Below are positions 23,636-32,724 of a DNA stretch of 64,000 nucleotides, in pieces; position 1 is the first letter of the stretch, and every line of letters begins with the position of its first letter. The translations under genes were made by a program, and so were the position numbers. The stretch is from Parabacteroides massiliensis (GTDB lineage Bacteria > Bacteroidota > Bacteroidia > Bacteroidales > Tannerellaceae), in NCBI RefSeq assembly GCF_900155425.1, contig NZ_LT700190.1:372001-436000 (forward strand). Reading direction: 5' to 3'. The notes below the pieces were generated by a model. It searched no databases, was not told the origin of the DNA, and worked only from the letters and a program-made list of their open reading frames with translations.

Positions 23636-24016
23636 TCAGTATTGTTTGAATAATGGCAGTTCGGTCAGCTCAAGTTTGACCAGCCCATAGGTGGCAATCT
23701 CTATAATGGCTTCCACATCCTTGGCTTCGAGATATGACGCCCCCTTTTTAAGCCGTGCCTTTAGCTCGTGATTCTTTTGACGATACCTTGCCAATGCATT
23801 GTCCAGCTCGTATTCGGATATGCTCCATTTCGTGCCACGCTCATAGCCATTGTGCTTATAAGTGGAACGGAGCCGGAGCATACGACACACGCAGGAAACC
23901 GGCTTGCCCCATCTGAACACGACACTTTGCCTGTATCCATATCCGTCATCCACGACTATCCAACTCCTGTACATATTGATAATGTATAGCATTTGCAGGT
24001 ATATCGTCCGTCTCAT
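23636..24016 (-). CDS. hypothetical protein, 126 aa
   Basis: Starts MRRTIYLQMLYIINMYRSWI with a beta-rich half (WIVVDDGYGYRQSVVFRWGK), then a basic helix (ARYRQKNHELKARLKKGASY) and a C-terminal helix. It overlaps the stop of 24013-24459 by 4 nt (ATGA type), so the two are translationally coupled. Function unknown. Confidence 0.6.
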   Translation of the reverse strand: MRRTIYLQMLYIINMYRSWIVVDDGYGYRQSVVFRWGKPVSCVCRMLRLRSTYKHNGYERGTKWSISEYELDNALARYRQKNHELKARLKKGASYLEAKDVEAIIEIATYGLVKLELTELPLFKQY

Positions 24017-24459
24017 ATAAATTCGGCAAGCAACTCCTCCTTGGTCTTGCGGTACTTGAAATGACCGGTCTTTTCATGAAGTTTCAAGTCAAGACAGATG
24101 TCGGAACACATGAACTCCAGGGATTCATAGATGGTCACGTCAATGCGGTCAACCTTGCCGGTATCAGAAACTCTCGCGTTCATTTTGAACATCTGTCCGA
24201 AAGCCGGATTGGAATAGGCACAGGTGCTGCTGCCGAATGTCGTTGCGCTTGAAGGAATATGATGATAAAGGGTTATCAGCTCCATGTCGTCCTCGAAGAT
24301 GTCCATCACTTCTTCCAGATCGTATGGGTCGGCAAGCGGAAACGAAAGAAGGACGTAATCGTCATAGAACTGTGGCTGTTCCATTGTGGTTACATCCAGC
24401 AACTGCGGAAGCTGGAGCGGCACAAAGGAGAGAAAGTCATCGTAAAAAAGTTGTAGCAT
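24013..24459 (-). CDS. hypothetical protein, 148 aa
   Basis: The start MLQLFYDDFLSFVPLQLPQL is used because it follows the lipoprotein stop at 24489; the in-frame upstream codons overlap that gene. Acidic, with DPYDLEEVMDIFEDDMELIT in the middle. No family recognised. Confidence 0.6.
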   Translation of the reverse strand: MLQLFYDDFLSFVPLQLPQLLDVTTMEQPQFYDDYVLLSFPLADPYDLEEVMDIFEDDMELITLYHHIPSSATTFGSSTCAYSNPAFGQMFKMNARVSDTGKVDRIDVTIYESLEFMCSDICLDLKLHEKTGHFKYRKTKEELLAEFI

Positions 24460-24488
24460 AACTGTTGTGTTTAGTTGTTTCTGGTTCG

Positions 24489-25583
24489 TCAAATGGATGT
24501 GAGCATTATCTTGATCAGTACTCCGGACAATACCTGCCATTGGTCATTGTCCGTTCCGGCAGTCTTGTTGAGTTTGGCTATCATCTGAGGTGTCCGGTCA
24601 GCGACTGCATGAAGTGTTGTCCTTTCCATATCGGACAGAACAGCCACGCTGAAGCCATCCAAAGCAACATACGGCTGCAACAACATCCAAACGTAAGCCC
24701 TTGCCTGCGCTTCGGTCTTTACATTGCCTTGGTTGATGTCATCACGGCAAGCCAAAGCGTTGAGTATGATTCTCCGGTTGGTTCGCCTGGCTGTATATAC
24801 CAAGGCATCACGATAAGAGATTTTGCCGTCTTCTGCCGATTGGAACACAGACAGGTAGCATTTTTCAGTTTCATCGGCAATGGCAGACAGGTCGGCATCG
24901 GCAAGCTCCGGAAGATGGCTCAGGAAAGAACGGAACAGCCTGTCCTCTTCCTTTATGAAAGCAAGCATTTCACTCTTGCCGCTTATTCCGGATTTCAAGG
25001 TCTTGGAAAGGAACATCCGGTATTTTTCAACGACAGCATCGGCACTGCCTTTATATGTCGGGACGGAATCCAATGGTTTGAAAAACGGCTCCGCTTCCGC
25101 AGTCAACTGCATCAGCTCCGTGTCTTGCCTGTATTGGAAAGTCTGTCCTCTGATGAGCAACACATCCGCAAAAGTTCTCGGCTTCTCCAGAGCCAAACGG
25201 GTAAATTCAATGCGCAACGAATCGTGCAATCCACGAATTTCGCTTTCGTAATTGGCGTGAATACGGTTTGCCGTGTCTTTGGCGACACAGGCAGATACCG
25301 AATCCCGAAGCGACTGCCAGTCGTTGATTTTTTCAATCAGACGGTCTGTTGGCAGGTTTGCTTCCTTTCGCACCTCGGACAGGTATGACCTGTAAGCATC
25401 GGCAGCATTTTTAACGGACTGAAACATACTGTTGCCGGTCTTTTCTCCGCATGATGCCAATGTGACAATGGCAAAACATACGGCAAGGAGTTTGACACAT
25501 TGTCCATGTGTTTTTGAGTATGATTTACACTTCACACTTCTTATTATCAGCCCTATTTTCTCGTTAAATAAACCTTTAAACAT
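24489..25583 (-). CDS. lipoprotein, about 364 aa
   Basis: A signal peptide ends in a lipobox (LLAVCFAIVTLASC), so the protein is secreted and lipid-anchored; a start nearer the signal peptide than the first ATG is possible because about 28 residues precede it. The mature part is helical and soluble with no recognised domain. First gene of the operon with 24013-24459, 23636-24016 and 23121-23615, which makes an envelope-linked function likely. Confidence 0.65.
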   Translation of the reverse strand: MFKGLFNEKIGLIIRSVKCKSYSKTHGQCVKLLAVCFAIVTLASCGEKTGNSMFQSVKNAADAYRSYLSEVRKEANLPTDRLIEKINDWQSLRDSVSACVAKDTANRIHANYESEIRGLHDSLRIEFTRLALEKPRTFADVLLIRGQTFQYRQDTELMQLTAEAEPFFKPLDSVPTYKGSADAVVEKYRMFLSKTLKSGISGKSEMLAFIKEEDRLFRSFLSHLPELADADLSAIADETEKCYLSVFQSAEDGKISYRDALVYTARRTNRRIILNALACRDDINQGNVKTEAQARAYVWMLLQPYVALDGFSVAVLSDMERTTLHAVADRTPQMIAKLNKTAGTDNDQWQVLSGVLIKIMLTSI

Positions 25584-25784
25584 GATTCCTTCGTTGAATT
25601 ATGGTGGCAAAGATAAGTATAAAAGTTAGCACAATAATACTCTAAAATAAAACTTTAATCTATTTTCTTTTTCATACTTACGAGTATAATCCGCAGAACA
25701 AACAAGAGCGTAACAAGTGAAAATATAAAGTATAATAATTGAAAAATATTTTATTGAGTATGATTTTAACCGAATTAAACTTTG

Positions 25785-25798
25785 TATCTTTGCACTTG
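25785..25798 (+). promoter_or_regulatory. promoter for the recombinase-like gene
   Basis: TATCTTTGCAC matches the Bacteroidetes -7 box TAnnTTTG and lies about 35 nt before the ATG at 25824. An AT-rich 200-bp region separates it from the divergent lipoprotein operon. Confidence 0.6.
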
Positions 25799-25823
25799 GT
25801 ATCATTTAGCATTGAACAGCACT

Positions 25824-26444
25824 ATGGCAAAAGTAGGTTACATATTCAAGGCAGCCGGCTATGACGGCTTCGACACTGATGTGGAGTGGATGAAGCAATA
25901 CGGTTGTGTACAAGTGATTGAGGAGGAAAACGGACACGAGAAACTGCGTCCACAATGGAAACAGCTTATGGCAAGTATGGAACGGGGAGACGAAATCGTA
26001 CTTACTAAATTCAGCAACGCCCTGCGTGGTTCTCGTGAACTGGCGGCATTCATCGAGTTCTGCCGTGTAAAGGTGGTGCGGATTATCTCCATTCACGACA
26101 AGGTTGACAGTCGTGGTGACCTGTTCCCTGAAACCAAGGCTGCGGATGTGTTGGAGATATTCGGTTCGCTTCCGGAGGAGTGTGCAGCATTGCGAAAGGC
26201 TTCAGCGCATATCATCCAACTAAAGCAGAACATAAACCAGCCGTCCAAAGAGAAAAACATCAGCAAGGCGGAAAGGGAGAAAACTATCGTGGCGATGTAC
26301 AACAACGGGCATTCAATAGATGACATCTGGAAAGTAAGCGGATTCAGCAGCCGCAGCTCCGTGTTCCGCATCCTAAACAAATACGGAGTTTCGCTCAATC
26401 GAGGTAAGTTCAGCGGCCCGCTGGGAAAACGTAAACCGAAATAA
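25824..26444 (+). CDS. serine-recombinase-like protein lacking the catalytic serine
   Basis: 206 aa starting MAKVGYIFKAAGYDGFDTDV. The resolvase fold is recognisable (GDEIVLTKFSNALRGSRELA, about 68-87, keeps the second conserved arginine), and the C-terminus has an HTH (SIDDIWKVSGFSSRSSVFRI) plus a basic tail. But the active-site segment YxRVSTxxQ reads YIFKAAGYD, so both the first arginine and the nucleophilic serine are replaced. It is probably a DNA-binding regulator instead of a recombinase. It stands directly before the second AbiE pair. Confidence 0.7.
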   Translation: MAKVGYIFKAAGYDGFDTDVEWMKQYGCVQVIEEENGHEKLRPQWKQLMASMERGDEIVLTKFSNALRGSRELAAFIEFCRVKVVRIISIHDKVDSRGDLFPETKAADVLEIFGSLPEECAALRKASAHIIQLKQNINQPSKEKNISKAEREKTIVAMYNNGHSIDDIWKVSGFSSRSSVFRILNKYGVSLNRGKFSGPLGKRKPK

Positions 26445-26519
26445 GAATAAAGTAAACTATAAAACATACTGCATATTTGAGAAAAAGCAGTATCTTTGCA
26501 AGGTAAATATGTTCGGCAT

Positions 26520-27089
26520 ATGTGTATTACAGACAAACTCAAAGAAGAAGGCTTCGTCTCGACTAAGAATTTGAGCGACTGGCAAGAACAACAGTTGCAG
26601 GATGCTGTCCGTAAAGGCGAAGCGGTAAGGCTCAAAAACGGCATATATGCAGACATTGATGCCTTGGCAAATACCATGGTGGATATACGGATGATAGTCC
26701 CCGGTGGCATACTATGCCTTTGGTCGGCATGGTCTGTTTATAATTTGACGACACAGATACCCAATGCTTACTATATAGCCATTGAACGAACACGAAAGAT
26801 CGTTCTGCCTGATTATCCGGAATTTCAACTGGTTTATCAATCCGACAATCTGCTCTCTATCGGGGCAACCCGAAAAAATGTGCAAGGATACGATATTCCT
26901 ATCTTTGATATGGAACGTTCTGTATGCGATGCAATCAAATACAGAAACAAAGTCGGCATTGATGTAATGGCAGAAATCCTCCAAACTTATCTAAGACGTC
27001 CGGACAAAAATATCTCACGGCTGATGGATTACGCATCAAAGTTAAGAATACGCAAAACACTGAATCAATATCTTGAAGTATGGCAATAA
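26520..27089 (+). CDS. abiEi: AbiEi-type antitoxin, second pair
   Basis: 189 aa starting MCITDKLKEEGFVSTKNLSD; the ATG at 26520 is preferred over an upstream TTG. The N-terminal winged helix is short (LQDAVRKGEAVRLKNGIYAD). FDMERSVCDAIKYRNKVGID and YASKLRIRKTLNQYLEV match the AbiEi C-terminal domain. It is unlike the first antitoxin at 17.05 kb in length and sequence. It overlaps the toxin gene by 10 nt. The promoter has TATCTTTGC at about 26491-26499. Confidence 0.82.
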   Translation: MCITDKLKEEGFVSTKNLSDWQEQQLQDAVRKGEAVRLKNGIYADIDALANTMVDIRMIVPGGILCLWSAWSVYNLTTQIPNAYYIAIERTRKIVLPDYPEFQLVYQSDNLLSIGATRKNVQGYDIPIFDMERSVCDAIKYRNKVGIDVMAEILQTYLRRPDKNISRLMDYASKLRIRKTLNQYLEVWQ

Positions 27090-27949
27090 AAGAAATACAT
27101 AATTTCGGCTGTTCGGTAAAAGCCAAATTGTTGAATATCTCACGGAATGAGAAACTTGGGTACCAGATGTTGGTGACAAGATACCTCCAGGAGCGTTTGC
27201 TCTATCGTTTGTCGATAAGCCAGTACCACGACCATTTCTTCCTGAAAGGTGGAGCCTTGTTGTATGCGCATGAACGCTTTATGGCAAGGCCTACATTGGA
27301 TATTGATTTTATGGGGCATCATATTGACAATGACAAGGAGAATGTTAAAAAGGTGTTTGCCGAGATTTGTGCGATTCCATACCAACAAGACGGGGTGACA
27401 TTTTATACAGAAACTCTGAGAACCGAAGACATTGCCGTTGAAAAGAGATATCCGGGTGTAAGGCTCACGCTGGGTGCCTCCATTGATACCATTCGCCAAG
27501 ACGTATCAATGGATATCGGATTTGGAGACGTGATAACTCCATGCCCTTCCGAACTGGATTATCCAAATTTAATTGACGGATTCCCGACAACTAACATTTT
27601 GGCATATTCATTAGAAACCGTCATCGCCGAAAAGTTTCAAACTGTGATTGTAAGAGCGGAAGCCAACAGCAGGATGAAAGATTTTTACGACCTATACACT
27701 ATTTTACACGGAGGGAAATATGACAGTGAGATATTAAGTGAGGCCATTAACGCCACTTTTGAAAATCGCAAGACTGTCTATACGGACAATCATATTGTAT
27801 TCAGCAATGATTTTGCCAACAATACGGACTTAAACACACGATGGAACTCGTTTGTCAAGAAACTTAAACTCCAACAAGAACTGACTTTTCCTGAAGTTGT
27901 AGGTTTCCTACAAACCAAGCTCGAACCTTATTGGGAGAAACTGAAATAG
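27080..27949 (+). CDS. abiEii: AbiEii-type nucleotidyltransferase toxin, second pair
   Basis: 289 aa. LKGGALLYAHERFMARPTLD followed by IDFMGHHI (about 56-83) gives the nucleotidyltransferase GG...DID motif; SLETVIAEKFQTVIVRAEAN and KDFYDLYTILHG match the family's later K and D motifs. Distinct from the first AbiEii (354 aa). The 10-nt overlap with abiEi fits translational coupling. Confidence 0.86.
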   Translation: MAIKEIHNFGCSVKAKLLNISRNEKLGYQMLVTRYLQERLLYRLSISQYHDHFFLKGGALLYAHERFMARPTLDIDFMGHHIDNDKENVKKVFAEICAIPYQQDGVTFYTETLRTEDIAVEKRYPGVRLTLGASIDTIRQDVSMDIGFGDVITPCPSELDYPNLIDGFPTTNILAYSLETVIAEKFQTVIVRAEANSRMKDFYDLYTILHGGKYDSEILSEAINATFENRKTVYTDNHIVFSNDFANNTDLNTRWNSFVKKLKLQQELTFPEVVGFLQTKLEPYWEKLK

Positions 27950-28042
27950 CCACATATTGCATTGATATTTAACATTATATATTCGTCCATGTCGTGATTT
28001 TTTCGTATCTTTACAAGTATTAATCAGAAATAAATCAGTGAT

Positions 28043-28147
28043 ATGGGAGACGTAATCATTACAGTATTGGGATTGTGGGTGTTCATCAAAATCGTGAAAG
28101 TGATATTCGGAGGCTGGAGCAAAAGCGACTACCAGCGGGACAGGTAA
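28043..28147 (+). CDS. single-helix micro-protein, 34 aa
   Basis: MGDVIITVLGLWVFIKIVKV is one membrane helix followed by GGWSKSDYQRDR. A TATCTTTAC box lies about 35 nt upstream. Small single-helix proteins like this are common next to SSB genes in Bacteroides elements; the role is unknown. Confidence 0.55.
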   Translation: MGDVIITVLGLWVFIKIVKVIFGGWSKSDYQRDR

Positions 28148-28171
28148 GATTCAACCAACAGAATGCAGCCT

Positions 28172-28297
28172 ATGACAGTCATTCATGTCTGGCATAGCGA
28201 GGGACTTAAAAATCAGTATTTAATTCTCCCTCTTGTCGAAAATATCAACCCAAGCAAAGGGCGGGCAGTAAACGAGTTTCTTCTGCAAGCCCGATAA
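28172..28297 (+). CDS. possible small protein, 41 aa
   Basis: MTVIHVWHSEGLKNQYLILP runs to a TAA 24 nt after the preceding micro-gene. Composition is protein-like and there is no competing strong frame. Not recognised. The rest of the gap to 28569 shows nothing further. Confidence 0.35.
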   Translation: MTVIHVWHSEGLKNQYLILPLVENINPSKGRAVNEFLLQAR

Positions 28298-28569
28298 ATA
28301 ACAAAATGTTTTGACTGCCGGGATAAAACGAAGTCTTGGAGCGGTTGGCAAATCTTTTTGTATCGGGCGATTTCGGCAGAGTGTCTTGCGAAAGAGGAGC
28401 AACGTGCAACATTGCGCAGCCGAGCAAGTCTCTCGAAGAAAAATAGAAGAAGCCGTTTACGGGATGGGTGAAAACTTATAATGGGCAACCCATAGATGTA
28501 TAACAGGTAAACATACGAGCAAAAACAAAAGCGACCGAAGCCGCTTTGTTTGTCGGAACGAGGCAGGAG

Positions 28570-28950
28570 TTATTTCTTGCCTTTTTTCGTTTTCTTTTCC
28601 GGCTCCGCAGGAGTTTCCTCCTTGTCGGGAGTCTGGTAGAACTTGTTAGCGACCATGACGATGCGGTTGTGTTTCACGCCGTCCTTGTTAATCCATTCTT
28701 CGGGTTTGAAGTAGCCCTCCACTGTGAGCAGGGTACCCTTGGTGATTTGGGCAAGCGAATCGGTGTTTGCGTTGTTGCGCCAGGCTTCCACGTTGATGAA
28801 AGCGGACACACGTTTTGTTTCCTCGCCACTCTTCTCCTGACGGCTTACTGCCAATGAGAAGCGTGCCACGCTTGCGTTTGCGAACTGACGGATTTCTGCG
28901 TCCTTACCTACGAATCCTGATACTGCGAAATTGTTCTCAATCTGTTTCAT
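28570..28950 (-). CDS. ssb: single-stranded DNA-binding protein
   Basis: 126 aa starting MKQIENNFAVSGFVGKDAEI, an OB-fold SSB: strand GFVGKDAEIRQF, SVARFSLAVSRQEK, VSAFINVEAWRNNA and TKGTLLTVEGYFKPEEW in the usual order. The C-terminus ends EPEKKTKKGKK, basic, so the acidic tail of chromosomal SSB (DDDLPF) is missing, as in many element-encoded copies. It likely coats transferred single strands. Confidence 0.88.
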   Translation of the reverse strand: MKQIENNFAVSGFVGKDAEIRQFANASVARFSLAVSRQEKSGEETKRVSAFINVEAWRNNANTDSLAQITKGTLLTVEGYFKPEEWINKDGVKHNRIVMVANKFYQTPDKEETPAEPEKKTKKGKK

Positions 28951-29747
28951 GTTACAATGCTTTAAGTTGTTAATTAAATTATTTTTACGCTGCCAATATA
29001 AGTGAGTGCAGTTACAGGGTTGCGACAAGGTTAGCAATCAAATACTCTTTATTTTTGTCAGCGTAAGCCGTCAAAACCTCCGGCCCGATAAAGGAAGATT
29101 TGTGAAGCTACACCATTGACCAAGGCTTTCAGCCGTACCCGGCTGCATACTAACTTTGCAACGGAAAAATGAGGAATAACACGACCAAAAGCAGTAACGA
29201 TATGGATTGGTGAATAAACAAGTGAGCGAGGTTCGCAGACAAAGGACAGCATCCGTCCGCAGACACAAAGTTTCAGGTACGCTTCGGCTGTAAATCCAAA
29301 AGAAGCAGAGGGATGAAGCGAGGGGTCAAGTATGTCCTCTCAATGTGGATGCCGTAATACAGAATCAGTTATGACGCTGCACAGCCAAAAGTATTTTGCT
29401 ATGGAAGGGATATCCGAAGAACAGAATGGCACACGACGATCGCGGAAAACAGCATCAGAATAGCCGCGTTCTACCTTACCGACAGAACGGGAGAAATCAA
29501 AGCAAAGAAAACAATGGCAAGAAGTCCGGTGCTCGTTGAACATAGCAGCCCGGTCGCCATTGCGAAATATGAAATACCATATATACAAAAGGAGACTTGA
29601 CAGTCAAAGATGAGTATATAAGAGGAAGAACGGCTTGCCTTGCAAGCCCCAATTATAAAAGTTGGTGCCATTGGATATGTATTTCCAAAAGGCGCGGACA
29701 CAGCAATGTGGAGCATTGCCTCACATTGCCATTCTGCCAGATATCGG
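28951..29747. other. 800-bp gap with a plus-strand promoter-like sequence
   Basis: No convincing gene. TAACTTTGCA at 29151-29160 is a good -7 box with TTGACC at 29116-29121 upstream, on the plus strand. It is followed by a 14-codon frame starting MRNNTTKS and then about 580 bp without an open frame. A small RNA is possible; short open frames on either strand look random. Confidence 0.4.
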
Positions 29748-30035
29748 TCAGTTCAGGTATGACCATTCTGTTATCTCCAGTTCCTCGCCACAGGGGAAAT
29801 TAATGATAGGGTCACAAATGAACGTGCCACAGAAATTGACTACTACACAGCCGTTTTTCAGAGAGGCAGGTTCACTCCAATCATCGTCCGTATGTCGGAT
29901 ATGATACCACAGTTTACCCTTGGGCAAGGTTTCGGTGGCAATCCGCAAATCAATAAATTCGCCCTCAATGGTATTGCCATTCGCCAAAGTCAGAAGCATA
30001 GGCGATTTGCTTTCTTTTCTGTAATCGTACAGCAT
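29748..30035 (-). CDS. hypothetical element protein, 95 aa
   Basis: MLYDYRKESKSPMLLTLANG starts a beta-rich protein (GNTIEGEFIDLRIATETLPK, WYHIRHTDDDWSEPASLKNG). A type often seen in the small-gene block between SSB and PcfJ-like genes of Bacteroides elements. Last gene of a four-gene operon. Confidence 0.65.
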   Translation of the reverse strand: MLYDYRKESKSPMLLTLANGNTIEGEFIDLRIATETLPKGKLWYHIRHTDDDWSEPASLKNGCVVVNFCGTFICDPIINFPCGEELEITEWSYLN

Positions 30036-30045
30036 AATCTTTCTT

Positions 30046-30381
30046 TTAATCTGTTATCTCAATTATTTCATCAATCCGACCGCAAAGGAATGTCCGTAAA
30101 GCGGTCTTGTCCACAGCATAGTATTCGGCTATATGTCCGTATTGCTTGACAAAGTAGCATTTCAGTATGTCCGAGAAGTCGAAGCGGTAGCCCATAAGTG
30201 GCACTGACCTTTTGAAATAGGTGTTGCTGTTCACGCTGTCCGTAAGCCAATTCTTCTGTTGTCGGCTCATTGGCGTACCCTCATTGAGTTGCACTCTCAA
30301 TTGATAGACCTTGCTGTCTTGCAGGGTTGAAAGTTCGGGAATATCCCAATCCACAAACCTTGTCGCTATCGGTGTCACCAT
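30046..30381 (-). CDS. hypothetical element protein, 111 aa
   Basis: The start MVTPIATRFVDWDIPELSTL at 30381 is chosen because GGAGG lies 8 nt upstream; the ATG 5 codons earlier overlaps the previous stop. RQQKNWLTDSVNSNTYFKRS in the middle. No function known. Confidence 0.65.
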   Translation of the reverse strand: MVTPIATRFVDWDIPELSTLQDSKVYQLRVQLNEGTPMSRQQKNWLTDSVNSNTYFKRSVPLMGYRFDFSDILKCYFVKQYGHIAEYYAVDKTALRTFLCGRIDEIIEITD

Positions 30382-30395
30382 AAAGCAATCCTCCA

Positions 30396-30575
30396 TTAGT
30401 CATAGATTAACACTTCATCCCGGTATTCCACCACCTCCTTGCCGTTGGTGAGCCTTACCACTATCTCGTTGCCGTAGTCTCCCACGACTTCACCCTCTGT
30501 ATGCCCCTTATAAGGAGTCAGTAATGTGCATAAGCACCCGATAATGTCCGTATCTTGTTCGTCCTCGTAATACAT
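30396..30575 (-). CDS. hypothetical element protein, 59 aa
   Basis: MYYEDEQDTDIIGCLCTLLT, then a small beta domain (EGEVVGDYGNEIVVRLTNGK) like KOW or Sm-type barrels. Start at 30575 follows the upstream gene's stop at 30596. Confidence 0.6.
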   Translation of the reverse strand: MYYEDEQDTDIIGCLCTLLTPYKGHTEGEVVGDYGNEIVVRLTNGKEVVEYRDEVLIYD

Positions 30576-30595
30576 AATCAGTGAGTTTTTAAGGG

Positions 30596-30889
30596 TTATC
30601 GGTATGACCATTCTCCATTAGAGAATACTTGAAAGTTCACATACTCGTTACATAGTTCGTGTGTCAGCACTCGAATGTAGATATTGCCTTTGTCCTCCAA
30701 AAGAGAAATCATCTTGTTTATCTCTTTTTCGGGATAGTCCCATTTTGACGAAAACTCGCCCTCGATACTATCTTCCGACCTGTCAAGGTAACAGTCGCAA
30801 AATGTGTCTTCCAAAAAGTTCTCCACCCTATCAAGGTCTTTCTCGTTCTCCGTACTTGCGTAGAAGATGTTAGTCGCATAATTTGCCAT
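30596..30889 (-). CDS. hypothetical element protein, 97 aa
   Basis: MANYATNIFYASTENEKDLD, then acidic residues and SSKWDYPEKEINKMISLLED. First gene of the operon running to 29748. The divergent promoter region lies at 31.0-31.1 kb. Not recognised. Confidence 0.6.
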   Translation of the reverse strand: MANYATNIFYASTENEKDLDRVENFLEDTFCDCYLDRSEDSIEGEFSSKWDYPEKEINKMISLLEDKGNIYIRVLTHELCNEYVNFQVFSNGEWSYR

Positions 30890-31007
30890 AATCGCTTTTG
30901 ATTTGATTTTTTACTTTTCCCTCTGTTAGCATCAGCTACTTTCGGGTTTGATTAAAATTATGTCGCTTTGCAAGGTGTCCCGGCTCTTCCTGCAAGGCTT
31001 CACAGAC

Positions 31008-31104
31008 AAAATACGACCTCAGTTGAAAACCGAGTGTGGAGATTTTGGCTTGAACCGATAGGCTTGACCTTGCAAGGAAGAATGACGGGATATATACCTT
31101 TGCG
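31008..31104 (+). promoter_or_regulatory. promoter region related to the one at 56.0 kb
   Basis: GGCTTGACCTTGC at 31061-31073 and TACCTTTGCG at 31095-31104 stand 34 bp apart, start to start. The same two blocks at the same spacing occur at 56049-56092, and the upstream AAAATAC...TGGAGATTTT segment is also shared. It points away from the 30596-30889 operon. An 18-codon frame (MENTAKIDFLLAGEKKKD) after AAAGGGAGG at about 31226 is the only product visible downstream. Confidence 0.5.
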
Positions 31105-31282
31105 ACACAATTCTTATCAGCCAACCCGAAAGACGATGTGAAACATGAAGAGAATAGTCTGCCCTTGTTATAACAGTTGAATTTAGAACAGGAGAGTCGC
31201 TTTACTCAAAAGACGAATTACAAAGGGAGGATATGGAGAATACAGCCAAAATAGATTTTCTATTGGCTGGCGAAAAGAAAAA

Positions 31283-31307
31283 GGATTGAATCGTCATAAT
31301 TCAATCC
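31283..31307. repeat. 9-bp inverted repeat
   Basis: GGATTGAAT/ATTCAATCC with a 7-nt loop, directly after the short MENTAK frame. It could end a short transcript. The gap 31308-31656 shows nothing further except AT-rich DNA, and marks the element B to A boundary. Confidence 0.4.
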
Positions 31308-31656
31308 GTCCACTCTCTTTGTCTATATATACAAAGGATAAATAAACTATTTATGTGTATTACGGAATGGCAATGTCTGCAAAGCGAAACACCGAAATAC
31401 CAGACATCAGGATAACAAGTCTTGATGCGATAATTTTTTTTCTTTTGGTCAGCAACCAATAATACGAGGTCACGAAAGCGTGAAAACAGAATAATGAAAA
31501 CAATAACCAAGCATCTGAAAAGAACGGAAACGCTATGTGAAAACAACAGAAAACAACAATTAACAAGTACTTTATATTGGGTGAGATTTGTTTCTTATTT
31601 GTTACTTGATGAAGTAATAATAATTCTTTATGTATTATGTTTCAATATGTTATGTA

Positions 31657-32625
31657 TTATATAGTTTTTACTCGGTAAGTAATATCACATAGGAGCTGTG
31701 CGGTAGGCTGTGATACCAGTCCCCAACCTTTGATCTTGTCCCATTCAAAATATTCTAAAGAGCGTTTGCATTTTGAAAGCTGGATAAAATAATCCTCTCG
31801 CATCATATTCAAAGGAATTTCCAATATAGTTTCTGGAAATTTCAATATCCTTTTCATCAGATTTTCATGTTGATAAAATCCGAACTCCTTTAACTTCTCA
31901 GGGCTAAAGCGATCAGAAATATTCTCTTTATGTTCAAAGGCAAGATCGAACAGACGCTTGTCGAACAGATTCCGGACATGTTCGCTATCTGCAACGTACA
32001 ACCCAAATTTGTTACTGCCTTCCTTCAATATCTCTTCCAAAATTTTGTATGTCATCATACCTGCCGGAAAGGAACATAGATCAATACCACGACGGACGCA
32101 TTCAATAAAATAGTCCTCGGTCTGTTCGCTATCCGGAACCATACCATAATATAACTGTTTGTTGAACACAGCCTCTTTTGCCTTTTCCCAGCTGCCATAT
32201 TTTTGTAATGTTTCGTCTAACTCTTCCTCATGCTTCTTTTCAAACCCATCTATAATTTTGATAATATCATCTACAGAATGGATGGCAATACGCCTACGGT
32301 CATAAGTATAGAACAAAGCTTCATAAAATTCAAATTTCAGATTCCCATACATCTGCTTCTTGCTATGCATGTAATCTTGAAATACCAATATGCCTGGGTC
32401 TAAACCCAAAGTACGGTAATTACTAGTTTTGAACACTATACCCCTAGGTTCTGTTATTTTGTTCACCTCTTTCATAATCTGGGACAGCATATCGCTCCAG
32501 TGGGGAAACTTCATATCTTTCAATCGTTGTTCCAAGTGAGCAATTCTATTTCTCACATCTGTTCTTTCATTGTCATATGTTTCTTCTTTGGCTCTTTGCT
32601 CTTTTACTAGTTCATCTATATTCAT
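31657..32625 (-). CDS. hypothetical protein with N-terminal coiled coil, 322 aa
   Basis: Starts MNIDELVKEQRAKEETYDNE; residues 5-35 form a coiled coil. The remainder is soluble, mixed, with several aromatic-rich segments (KFEFYEALFYTYDRRRIAIH). No family recognised. A TAACTTTAC box stands about 30 nt upstream and a 17-mer copy 100 nt upstream, which assigns it to element A. Confidence 0.65.
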   Translation of the reverse strand: MNIDELVKEQRAKEETYDNERTDVRNRIAHLEQRLKDMKFPHWSDMLSQIMKEVNKITEPRGIVFKTSNYRTLGLDPGILVFQDYMHSKKQMYGNLKFEFYEALFYTYDRRRIAIHSVDDIIKIIDGFEKKHEEELDETLQKYGSWEKAKEAVFNKQLYYGMVPDSEQTEDYFIECVRRGIDLCSFPAGMMTYKILEEILKEGSNKFGLYVADSEHVRNLFDKRLFDLAFEHKENISDRFSPEKLKEFGFYQHENLMKRILKFPETILEIPLNMMREDYFIQLSKCKRSLEYFEWDKIKGWGLVSQPTAQLLCDITYRVKTI

Positions 32626-32724
32626 AAGGCTGGGTGTTTAATTGTTTACTGACGTAAAGTTACTGAAAATGAGGTGTGAATCACACTAAAAGGCAGGGAT
32701 TAAAAACCAGAGGATACACATCAT

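Noticed and set aside
28213-28488. Three overlapping minus-strand frames of 60-91 codons
   Set aside because: Several frames open at once in a GC-uneven stretch, none with protein-like composition.
31301-31566. Hydrophobic minus-strand frames that look like membrane proteins
   Set aside because: AT-rich non-coding DNA gives Phe/Leu/Ile-rich translations; no start signal and two overlapping frames look equally hydrophobic.
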